Shown here piece by piece: positions 1 to 6,711 of a DNA stretch of 38,054 nt. How positions within the stretch are numbered: position 1 is the stretch's first letter; each line of letters begins with the position of its first letter. Source of the stretch: Ga0074130 sp035565355. GTDB taxonomy: Bacteria > Pseudomonadota > Gammaproteobacteria > Burkholderiales > Rhodocyclaceae. The notes under the pieces were generated by a model. That model saw nothing but the letters and a program-made list of their open reading frames with translations, was not told where the DNA came from and did no database searches. The stretch covers positions 1 through 38,054 of the forward strand of contig DATMSM010000061.1 of the NCBI GenBank assembly GCA_035565355.1. Direction: 5' to 3'. The translations under genes and the position numbers were made by a program.

Positions 1-113
1 CCCTGTGGCCGCGCCCGCGGCTATGGCGCCAGTTGCAGAAGAACGGCATGGCCGTAGATAACAGCTGGAGCCAGCCGGCACAGGCGTATATTCAACTCTA
101 TCGTTCGCTATAG
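1..113 (+). CDS. glgA: Glycogen synthase-like protein, C-terminal fragment (cut by window edge)
   Basis: An open frame enters from the left edge (codons in phase from base 3) and stops with TAG at 111-113. The 36 visible residues include GMAVDNSWSQPAQAYIQLY. This resembles the end of bacterial glycogen/starch synthases (GT5), where an 'AM..DFSW..AA..Y..LY' tail follows the GT-B domain. These enzymes use ADP-glucose to elongate alpha-1,4-glucan in the cytoplasm. The call rests on this short tail only, so another GT-B enzyme is possible. The stop lies 11 bases before the folA ATG on the same strand, so the two may be co-transcribed. Confidence 0.55.
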   Translation, partial: LWPRPRLWRQLQKNGMAVDNSWSQPAQAYIQLYRSL

Positions 114-124
114 ACCCACGCATC

Positions 125-643
125 ATGTCCGAACACAATCCCCAGATCATCCTCATCGCCTGCGTCGCATCGAACGGCGTCATCGGCCGCAGCGAGGCGG
201 ACGGCAGCGGCGCCATGCCCTGGCACCTGCCCGAAGACCTGAAGCACTTCCGCGAACTGACCAACGGCCACGTCGTGGTCATGGGGCGGCGTACCTGGGA
301 GTCGCTACCGGAAAAATTCCGCCCGCTGCCGAATCGCCGCAATATCGTGATTACGCGCAATCCCGACTACGTCGCCCCGGGCGCCGAAATCTTCGCCTCC
401 ATCGCCAGCGCGCACCGTGCCTGCCCCAACGCCGAGAAATTCTTCATCATCGGCGGCGGCCAACTCTACCGCGAAGCCATCGCCGATGCCGACGGCCTTG
501 AACTGACCGAGATCCATCAGGCCTTCGACGGCGATACGACCTTCCCGGAATTCATGCCGGAAGACTGGCAGCAGCTCTACCGCGATTGCCACCGCAGCGA
601 ATCCGGACTCGAATTCGACTTCGTCAGCTATATCCGCCGCTAG
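125..643 (+). CDS. folA: Dihydrofolate reductase
   Basis: FolA reduces dihydrofolate to tetrahydrofolate with NADPH in the cytoplasm and supplies one-carbon units for thymidylate and purine synthesis. The 172-residue product carries the family landmarks in order: the Met20-loop region (NGVIGR, then MPWHLPEDLKHF with the catalytic acidic residue and substrate contacts), the NADPH-binding VVMGRRTWESLP, and IIGGGQLY. It is slightly longer than the E. coli enzyme (159 residues), mainly through an N-terminal extension and an insert after NGVIGR. No clear Shine-Dalgarno precedes the ATG. A weak -10-like TATAGA at 109-114 would start a transcript only a few bases upstream. The 3' end overlaps the convergent GT41 gene by 20 bases. 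A second folate gene, folB, lies far away at 31854-32204. Confidence 0.95.
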   Translation: MSEHNPQIILIACVASNGVIGRSEADGSGAMPWHLPEDLKHFRELTNGHVVVMGRRTWESLPEKFRPLPNRRNIVITRNPDYVAPGAEIFASIASAHRACPNAEKFFIIGGGQLYREAIADADGLELTEIHQAFDGDTTFPEFMPEDWQQLYRDCHRSESGLEFDFVSYIRR

Positions 644-2792
644 GCGCCGCCACAGGCGGCACATCGAAGTCCGTCGGCGGCAAGCCCGCCAGATGGCGTG
701 TCCACATCATCTCGTAGGCGGTCTCGATTTCACGCACGCGCTGATCGGGACAGAAAAGGCGGCTGCCGGCATCATCTGCAACGCGCGCCCGCATCCTGCT
801 CCGCCATTCCGCATCGGCATGCAGCCGACGCACAATCGCCTTGTAGTCTGCCTCAGACGTCGCAATCAGCTCAGGCACGCCGTGCGCCCGCAGAATGCTG
901 GCAGCCCCGCGCGCGCACGGCGCATCGCCGGGTAAAGCGACGACCGGCACGCCCATGCTCAATGCATCAATCACCGTGGTATGCCCGTTGAAAACCAAGG
1001 TGTCCAGAAAGACATCCGCATGCCGGTATCGAGCCAGATGCTCGGGTCTATCTAAGAACTTTGCAAACACCAGCCGTGCGGACTCTATGCCCCTGGCTTG
1101 GGCGTAATCCGTCACCGCTTCTTGCTGTGCGGGATTCTGGCTAAGCAACCACAGCACGGCCTCCGGGATTTCCTTGAGCAGCGCCAACCACAGATCGAAG
1201 GCCATGCGGTCAATTTTGCGGGGCATGTGCAGCGCACACAGGACAAACCCCTCATCCGGCAGCCCATAGTCCGATCGACTCTGCGGCGCAGCTGTCGTCC
1301 CATGCCGCTCGCAATAGATTGAGGTGTCACTCAGATAGACGATGGACTCGTCCCAGTAAGGTCTTTGTGCTGCCGGCATGCAGTCTCTGTCGAGCAGCGT
1401 GTAGTCAATATGGCCAGCACCCAGCGTGCCGAGGAAACCAAGGTAGCTGACTTGCAGGGGGGCCGGGCGCAAGGCCAATACTTCGGGCCGTGCGTTGAGC
1501 GTATAGCCCGACAGGTCGATCAAAATGTCTACGCCATCATCGGCAATCCGGTGCGCGATAAGTTCGGCCGGGCGGCGATGCATGTCCCTGAAACCATCCA
1601 CGCTCGATTCGACAAGCGCCCGCTCGGGGTCGGAACAAGGCGGGCCGACCGAGTAGGCGTACACGCGGAACTTGTTACGATCATGGCGTGCATAGATCGA
1701 GCCCAGCAACCATGTCATCGGGTGCGCCCTGAAGTCGGCAGAGATATACCCTATCGTCAATCGCTGGCGAGGGGCGCTCGCCTGCCTTGGCAGCCTCAGC
1801 TCCGCAAGGTCGGCACAAACCCGCTGGGTGACCTGACGCGCCAGTCGCTGCCGGCTTTCCGCCGCTATGGGAAGCAGCAGGGAGAGATAGGGGAATTCAG
1901 GGCTGGAAAGCGGAGCAAAATCTTCCCCCCCCTCGATAAGTGATGTGAACAACGCCGTCGTCTGGTCAAAGGCCGCCCAATCACAGTTGTACAAGGCCGC
2001 CATGCGGGCAATCAAGGCGACGCGCTCCGGGCTGCAGTCGTTACTCCCCTGACACACATCATGCACGAGGGGGCTCTGGTAGCTATGCAGCAGGCCTGGA
2101 GCAGCCGCCAGTGCCTGCCGCCGCTCTCGATATGCGGCGGCCACATCGCCCTCAATGGCCAAGGCGATACCCAGTGCATAGCGGGCCTGATGAAAGTCCG
2201 GCCTGAGTGCAAGCGCGTTTGCGAATGCTACCTTGGCGAGGGCGGCATCGGCGAAGCCGAGATGGATATCACCAAGGTTGTAATGCATGTCGGCGTCTTC
2301 CGGATAGGCCGAAATTGCGGCTTGGGCAGCTGCGATGGCGGCGTCCGCATTCTCTGTTCGTAGCAGCATATGCGGCAGGTTCCGTAGCGCACCGTAGTGA
2401 TCGTGGCGCCGGTCGAGCGCCTGCCTATAGGCGTGCACTGCCGCCGAAAAATCCTGCAGTTGCTGGAGCACAACGCCAGTATGAAAAAGCGTGTCAGGAT
2501 CATCCGAATTGATCTGCAAAGCTTCGTTGCACGCCTGCAAGGCGCCGCGGGGCAGTTTCAGCTCCAAGCGCAAGGCGGCAACCGCATGCCAAGCGGCCAA
2601 GTGATCAGGCAAATGGCGGGTTGCCATCTCGAATGCAGCCAGTGCCGCTTCCGGCTGCTGCATCTGGTGGAGGCGGCAGCCGAGGCTGAAAGCGCCAATG
2701 ATGCTGCCTTCGGGCAGGCTGCGCATCTGCCAGAGCTCGGCCGTCAGAAGCTCAAGTGCACCATGTGTCGCCGCCATGCGGTGATCCTTCAT
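624..2792 (-). CDS. TPR-containing GT41-family glycosyltransferase (O-GlcNAc transferase/SPINDLY-like)
   Basis: The 722-residue protein has an all-helical N-terminal part (about residues 30-240) with tetratricopeptide repeats (for example YNLGDIHLGFADAALAKVAF). The C-terminal part (about 340-700) matches the GT41 fold of O-GlcNAc transferase. It keeps ISADFRAH with the active-site His, LIDLSGYT, a Lys-containing MPRKID region before WLALLKEIPEAVLWLL, and FNGHTTVIDALSMGVPVVALPG. Family members transfer a sugar, often GlcNAc, from a UDP donor to Ser/Thr of proteins; the TPRs bind the acceptor. No signal peptide is visible, so cytoplasmic action is expected. AGGA lies 7 bases before the ATG; a second Met at residue 6 is also possible. 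The start is 31 bases from the divergent GT4 gene, suggesting a shared pathway. Acceptor and sugar are unknown. Confidence 0.85.
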   Translation of the reverse strand: MKDHRMAATHGALELLTAELWQMRSLPEGSIIGAFSLGCRLHQMQQPEAALAAFEMATRHLPDHLAAWHAVAALRLELKLPRGALQACNEALQINSDDPDTLFHTGVVLQQLQDFSAAVHAYRQALDRRHDHYGALRNLPHMLLRTENADAAIAAAQAAISAYPEDADMHYNLGDIHLGFADAALAKVAFANALALRPDFHQARYALGIALAIEGDVAAAYRERRQALAAAPGLLHSYQSPLVHDVCQGSNDCSPERVALIARMAALYNCDWAAFDQTTALFTSLIEGGEDFAPLSSPEFPYLSLLLPIAAESRQRLARQVTQRVCADLAELRLPRQASAPRQRLTIGYISADFRAHPMTWLLGSIYARHDRNKFRVYAYSVGPPCSDPERALVESSVDGFRDMHRRPAELIAHRIADDGVDILIDLSGYTLNARPEVLALRPAPLQVSYLGFLGTLGAGHIDYTLLDRDCMPAAQRPYWDESIVYLSDTSIYCERHGTTAAPQSRSDYGLPDEGFVLCALHMPRKIDRMAFDLWLALLKEIPEAVLWLLSQNPAQQEAVTDYAQARGIESARLVFAKFLDRPEHLARYRHADVFLDTLVFNGHTTVIDALSMGVPVVALPGDAPCARGAASILRAHGVPELIATSEADYKAIVRRLHADAEWRSRMRARVADDAGSRLFCPDQRVREIETAYEMMWTRHLAGLPPTDFDVPPVAAPSGGYS

Positions 2793-2811
2793 TCAGTTTT
2801 CCTATAGAAGC

Positions 2812-2817
2812 TACAAT
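2812..2817 (+). promoter_or_regulatory. Candidate -10 element placing transcription start on the GT4 ATG
   Basis: TACAAT lies seven bases before the ATG of the following glycosyltransferase, so the predicted start nucleotide is the A of ATG. There is no Shine-Dalgarno and only a poor -35 (TTCATT around 2788). It sits inside the 31-base gap between the two divergent glycosyltransferase genes. Confidence 0.45.
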
Positions 2818-2823
2818 CCCGCC

Positions 2824-3816
2824 ATGTCCAGCCCAAACAGTCCGTTCCACATTGTTACGACACTGCGGGAAACGCGTGGCAATGAACATCACGCCCAGGC
2901 ACTGTGTTCTCTGCTGCGCAAGCATGGAGCAAAAGTGGCCCTCTGGAGCGACACTGAAACCGACCAGGTCACGCGCTTGGGGGGAAAGGCAATTGCTCCC
3001 TTCAGCGGGCAAATACCGCGCGGCGGTACGCTGATCATTCTCGGCACCTGGGTCTCCCTGCACCCGTGGATAGATCATGTCCGCCCCAAACGCCTCATCC
3101 TCATTTGCAATCTACTCGACTCCGCAAGCTTGTGCGCAACGTTGACGGCGCTTGAGCGGCCCACCCTGCCAAAGCCCGAACTGGTCTTCGTCAGCCAGCG
3201 CTTGAAGGACGCTTCCGGCTTGCCAGGTGTCATCACGCCAATACTGATCGATCAAGATACCTACACCCCCGCCGCACAAAGGCCGCCCGCCTTCACGATC
3301 GGCCGTATGTCGCGCGACGCGCCCGAAAAACACCATCCGGACGATCCATCGCTCTATCGTATGCTGGCCTGGAGCGGTACACAGATCAGGATCATGGGCG
3401 GTAGCTGCCTGGCTTCGGCTATCGGAGCTCACCCACAGATAGCGCTGCTGCCCCTTAATGCAGAGCCCCCCGTGGCTTTTCTGCATAGCCTTGATGTGTT
3501 TTTTTACAGGACGGATCCAAGCACTTATGAGGCGGCTGGGCGCGTCATTATGGAGGCGCTTATGTGCGGCCTAGCTGTCGTCGCCGACGTCAACGGCGGC
3601 TATGCGGACTGGATACGGAATGGTGAAAATGGTTATCTGTTCTCGGCCCAGGAAGAGGCTTGGGAATACTGCGCCCTCATTCGCCAAGATCAAAGTCTCC
3701 GAACGCGACTGCAGCAGCAGGCGCGAGCCAGCGCTCTTGAGTTTGCGGGTGAAGCGGCTTGCCAAACCTATGTCGCATGGCTGCAGGCGGAAAAAGCTGG
3801 GGCTACTGCTTCTTGA
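2824..3816 (+). CDS. GT4-type (GT-B fold) glycosyltransferase
   Basis: The 330-residue product is shorter than a typical GT4 enzyme (about 350-400). The C-terminal half looks like a glycosyl transferases group 1 domain: IGRMSRDAPEKHHPDD resembles the start of the second Rossmann lobe, and AGRVIMEALMCGLAVVADVNGG resembles the E-x7-E nucleotide-sugar binding region, with the first Glu apparently shifted or absent. The N-terminal lobe is compact and diverged. The gene is divergent from the GT41 gene and its end overlaps the convergent FecR gene by 14 bases. Base composition is a little less GC-rich than the surrounding housekeeping genes. A role in protein or surface glycan modification with the GT41 enzyme is an inference from position; donor and acceptor are not evident. 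Confidence 0.7.
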   Translation: MSSPNSPFHIVTTLRETRGNEHHAQALCSLLRKHGAKVALWSDTETDQVTRLGGKAIAPFSGQIPRGGTLIILGTWVSLHPWIDHVRPKRLILICNLLDSASLCATLTALERPTLPKPELVFVSQRLKDASGLPGVITPILIDQDTYTPAAQRPPAFTIGRMSRDAPEKHHPDDPSLYRMLAWSGTQIRIMGGSCLASAIGAHPQIALLPLNAEPPVAFLHSLDVFFYRTDPSTYEAAGRVIMEALMCGLAVVADVNGGYADWIRNGENGYLFSAQEEAWEYCALIRQDQSLRTRLQQQARASALEFAGEAACQTYVAWLQAEKAGATAS

Positions 3817-5158
3817 AAGCCAGGGCGCCGGACAGCGTGCCGCTGGCACTCGCATCGAGGGTGTAGGCAATACCCGCGTGCGAAGCGTTCGCACCTGCCA
3901 CGAAGCCGGCGTAGGACAGCGAACCACTACTGCCGGCCATCTTGCCTGTCGATAGATTCAGCGATGCTGTTACGTTGCTAGCGCTGTAGTTGGTTCCCGC
4001 AAAATCGGTCGAAACAGAGAGCGTCGATGTCGCGGTGCCGAAGTTGACGGACAGGGCAGCCTGCACGTTCGAGCCCACACCGCCGACCAAGTTTGAAGTA
4101 GGCGCCGTGTAGCCGATAAGGGAATAAGTCGCAGTGACGCTGCCCAGCGCCAATGCGCTCAGCTCGGCGCTGCCGGTCGGCTTACCGACAACGTAATGGA
4201 TATCGGTCAGCGGTGTCAGTCCATAGCCCGCGTCTTGGGTCCCGCTGCTCCAGACGCCCCAGCCCAGCACTCCATCTATCGTGAACGTACTACCGATGGT
4301 CGTGGCCTGAAGGGTGGAGAAAGCATCAACGAACTTCGTCAGGCGGGATGCGCCGTCGAATGTCGCCGTGCCGGATTCAAAGTAACTCGCCAGGGTCGAA
4401 GAGTCGTACTGCCCTGCGCCCACAAGCATGAATCCAGGCCCGGAAATCATGGGCGCAGTCGACGCAAGCGCCGTTGTCTGGCCGCTGCTGTTAACGTTCT
4501 CTACCGCGGAGTAAGTCAGCTCACTGGGCGGCTGGCTGGTTACCGGCGCAGCCGACAAAGTCGGCTTCACCGCTGTGATCGTTGGGGTAGAAGTGCCCGT
4601 CACAATGGCCGACTCACCGCCTGCGACAATCACGCAGCCACCGGCATTGCACACCTCGACCCGGCCTTCGCCGGTTGAAAGATTGAGTACGCCGTCCTGG
4701 CCACCGGAAAATTGCGCCGAGTACTCGGTGCCGCGTATACCTATGGTGGCAACCGCGGTGTTGACGCGATAGTTGTCGCGCTGGCCCTTGCCGATCAGCC
4801 CAGTGATCGTGCGCAAGCCACCCTTGATGAGGCTGAAGAACCCTTTTTCTTCGCCGTCTGTCTTGCCATTATAGTTGTAGCTGTCAATGCGGAACTCGGT
4901 CTGCGGTTGTAGCGACATCATCGCGCCATCGCTGAAACGTAACTGCGCGCGGGCATTGTCGCCGGTACGGATCGTCTCCCCTGTTGCAAGTTCGGCGCCG
5001 CGGCTCAGCGCGCGCTCCGCACCCGCGGACGACACGGCAAGCACATTGCCGCTGGCAAACTCGACGCGGGCGGCTCCCGCAGCATGGCTGACGGCCGGAT
5101 ATGCCGCAGCCAGCGCGAGCAGCAGCAGATGATTTTTGAGTCGGAATTGCGCATGCAT
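3803..5158 (-). CDS. Secreted FecR-domain protein with C-terminal beta-rich (TbpB-barrel-like) region
   Basis: I chose the internal ATG at 5158 because it begins a clean Sec signal peptide (positive start, LLLLALAAAYPAVSHA, cleavage after SHA) and has AGGGG upstream. The product is 451 residues. There is no lipobox cysteine. Residues about 30-160 form a FecR domain: an N-terminal strand, LATGETIRTGDNARAQLRF, then TAVATIGIRGTEY. The C-terminal 200 residues are rich in Ser, Gly, Thr and Ala with alternating hydrophobic strands. They end in SGTLSGALAFKKQ, reminiscent of the small C-terminal barrel of TbpB/hemophilin-type Slam clients. This is not a sigma-regulator FecR, since no sigma factor or TonB receptor is adjacent. 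The gene follows the TPR/beta-barrel gene by 28 bases and is probably co-transcribed. Proposed role: exported client of that protein, binding an unknown ligand. Confidence 0.7.
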   Translation of the reverse strand: MHAQFRLKNHLLLLALAAAYPAVSHAAGAARVEFASGNVLAVSSAGAERALSRGAELATGETIRTGDNARAQLRFSDGAMMSLQPQTEFRIDSYNYNGKTDGEEKGFFSLIKGGLRTITGLIGKGQRDNYRVNTAVATIGIRGTEYSAQFSGGQDGVLNLSTGEGRVEVCNAGGCVIVAGGESAIVTGTSTPTITAVKPTLSAAPVTSQPPSELTYSAVENVNSSGQTTALASTAPMISGPGFMLVGAGQYDSSTLASYFESGTATFDGASRLTKFVDAFSTLQATTIGSTFTIDGVLGWGVWSSGTQDAGYGLTPLTDIHYVVGKPTGSAELSALALGSVTATYSLIGYTAPTSNLVGGVGSNVQAALSVNFGTATSTLSVSTDFAGTNYSASNVTASLNLSTGKMAGSSGSLSYAGFVAGANASHAGIAYTLDASASGTLSGALAFKKQ

Positions 5159-5186
5159 AGGGCTACCCCTGTCTGGCGAACGGCGG

Positions 5187-6509
5187 TCAGAAATCCTGGC
5201 GGAGCGTGACCGAAACGATATTGCGGTCATACTCGTAGATATCGATATTCGAACCTTGGTCGATGTAAGTGTATTGGCCGCTGACCCGAAGGTCCTTCTT
5301 TAGCTGGTAACTGAGGCTCAGCCCGGCGATGATCTGCTCGTCCTTGCGCGTCCGCAGAAAGCTCGGATCCGCCGCATCATGCCGACGCGATTCATACGCG
5401 AGGCTGCCATACAAGGTCAGGTTGTCGCTCAGGCGTTGTTGCGCCCCGACTCTGAGGCCATAGCCGTCGAGGCCGAGCCAGGGTGCCGTCTGTTTGTTCT
5501 GCAGATTTTCCTGCAACAGATAGGCGCTGGCATAAGCGACCAGGCCATCGCGCCAAGCATGCGCATAACCTATGCCTTCAACCCAGCGGTCGGCATCGCG
5601 CACGGACTGGTCTGGATAACTCAGGTCGGCATATTGCACGAATGCACTGATCTGATTACGCGCGTCGATATTGTGTTGCCACTGCCCCGAGAAGCCCAGG
5701 GCATTACGGAAGCCATCATTGGCGACACGCAGGGTGTTGTATTGCGCCGCCAGTGAATAGACGTTCTTACCTTCCTGGTAGCTCAGGCCAAGATTGCTGT
5801 CGATGCCGGTCGTATTAGTCGCCGACTCACCGGCGTTCCAGCGCTGGGTTCCGGACAGACCGCCGGTTACGGCAAGCTGGTTGTTAAGCGGCGACACAAA
5901 GTTGATGCCCCCACCAAGACTGGCGAACCAGGCATCGGTTTCGCGACTTGCTGGCGACAAAAGCAAGGGCAGGTTGCCAAAAGCGGGAACGGCCACTTCG
6001 CTGATGCGGGGGCCAGCATTGACGTTGGAGTCATAGCCGAAAGCGCCCTCGATATAACCGCGTACGAGCGTTTTGCCCTGGTTCTCCAGGCGATCAACTG
6101 CTGACAGCATGGAGTCTATGGTTTGTTCGACACTGGCAGGGACGCCTAGCCGCTTGGCATTCTGAAGTTCGGTCCGCGCCGACTGGGTCTCGCCGGTGCC
6201 CAAATAAGCGCGAGCGAGCTCCGCACGGGCGCGGGCATTGTTCGGGTCTACGGCGAGCACGCGCTCAAGGGCGAATATCGCGCGGGTGTTCTGCCCCACA
6301 TCAAGCGCGGCGATACCGAGCAGTAGGTCGAAATCCTTGTCGCCGGCGCGCGCGCTTTCCTGCGGTTCCAGCAGGGCATAGGCCTGCTGGCCCTTACCGG
6401 CCTTGATCAGCTCGGCTCCCTGACGCAATAGATCATCTGCTGCCTGCGCCTGCCATGTTAACAACGCACAGGCGAACGCCAACACAAGTCGGCCTCTCCG
6501 CAATCTCAT
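5187..6509 (-). CDS. TPR plus outer-membrane beta-barrel protein (Slam/DUF560-like)
   Basis: The ATG at 6509 is chosen over the upstream open frame because it starts a signal peptide (MRLRRGRLVLAFACALL, cleavage after AQA) and has GGGGGGAGGG at Shine-Dalgarno distance. The product is 440 residues. Mature residues about 25-140 hold TPR-like helices (LERVLAVDPNNARARAELAR). From about residue 150 the protein becomes alternating beta-strands beginning GAFGYDSNVN and ending in the C-terminal Phe motif VSVTLRQDF recognised by the BAM machinery. This TPR-then-barrel layout is that of the Slam/DUF560 family (type XI secretion), which moves client proteins across the outer membrane. Other TPR-barrel porins share it, so the function is inferred. 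A good sigma70-like promoter lies just upstream. The next gene encodes the presumed client. Confidence 0.72.
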   Translation of the reverse strand: MRLRRGRLVLAFACALLTWQAQAADDLLRQGAELIKAGKGQQAYALLEPQESARAGDKDFDLLLGIAALDVGQNTRAIFALERVLAVDPNNARARAELARAYLGTGETQSARTELQNAKRLGVPASVEQTIDSMLSAVDRLENQGKTLVRGYIEGAFGYDSNVNAGPRISEVAVPAFGNLPLLLSPASRETDAWFASLGGGINFVSPLNNQLAVTGGLSGTQRWNAGESATNTTGIDSNLGLSYQEGKNVYSLAAQYNTLRVANDGFRNALGFSGQWQHNIDARNQISAFVQYADLSYPDQSVRDADRWVEGIGYAHAWRDGLVAYASAYLLQENLQNKQTAPWLGLDGYGLRVGAQQRLSDNLTLYGSLAYESRRHDAADPSFLRTRKDEQIIAGLSLSYQLKKDLRVSGQYTYIDQGSNIDIYEYDRNIVSVTLRQDF

Positions 6510-6531
6510 AGCCCTCCCCCCAAGCCTGATT

Positions 6532-6568
6532 GAGGGCAATTCTAGTGCAGAAATCGCAGCAAAATCAA
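6532..6568 (-). promoter_or_regulatory. Sigma70-type promoter for the TPR-barrel/FecR operon
   Basis: On the minus strand, -35 TTGATT (6568-6563), an 18-base spacer and -10 TAGAAT (6544-6539) predict a start near 6532, giving a ~22-base leader that contains the strong GGGGGGAGGG ribosome site. It is one of the few promoters in the window with both hexamers recognisable. Confidence 0.6.
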
Positions 6569-6630
6569 TGAATATTGCAAGTCCGGCCGGCAATGTTCAC
6601 ATTTAAATCAGTCCTGCGGGGTGCCGCTTG

Positions 6631-6647
6631 GGCAGGCATAGCCTGCC
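6631..6647. other. Hairpin in the gap between decarboxylase and TPR-barrel gene
   Basis: GGCAGGC-ATA-GCCTGCC forms a perfect 7-bp stem with a 3-base loop. It lies downstream of the decarboxylase terminator and upstream of the promoter for the TPR-barrel gene. No U-tract follows on either strand, so it is either a secondary read-through stop or a regulatory dyad. Confidence 0.35.
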
Positions 6648-6684
6648 TGCTTCGCTTACCGCGCTGGCAAGCACTGACGGGAAC

Positions 6685-6704
6685 CCGGCCGCAAAGGCGG
6701 CCGG
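6685..6704 (-). terminator. Hairpin after the decarboxylase gene
   Basis: CCGGCCGC-loop-GCGGCCGG is a perfect 8-bp GC stem with a 4-base loop, starting 7 bases beyond the decarboxylase stop. On the minus strand it is followed by GTTCCCG with no real U-tract, so it would be a non-canonical terminator or an mRNA 3' end stabiliser. Confidence 0.5.
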
Positions 6705-6711
6705 ATGATGC

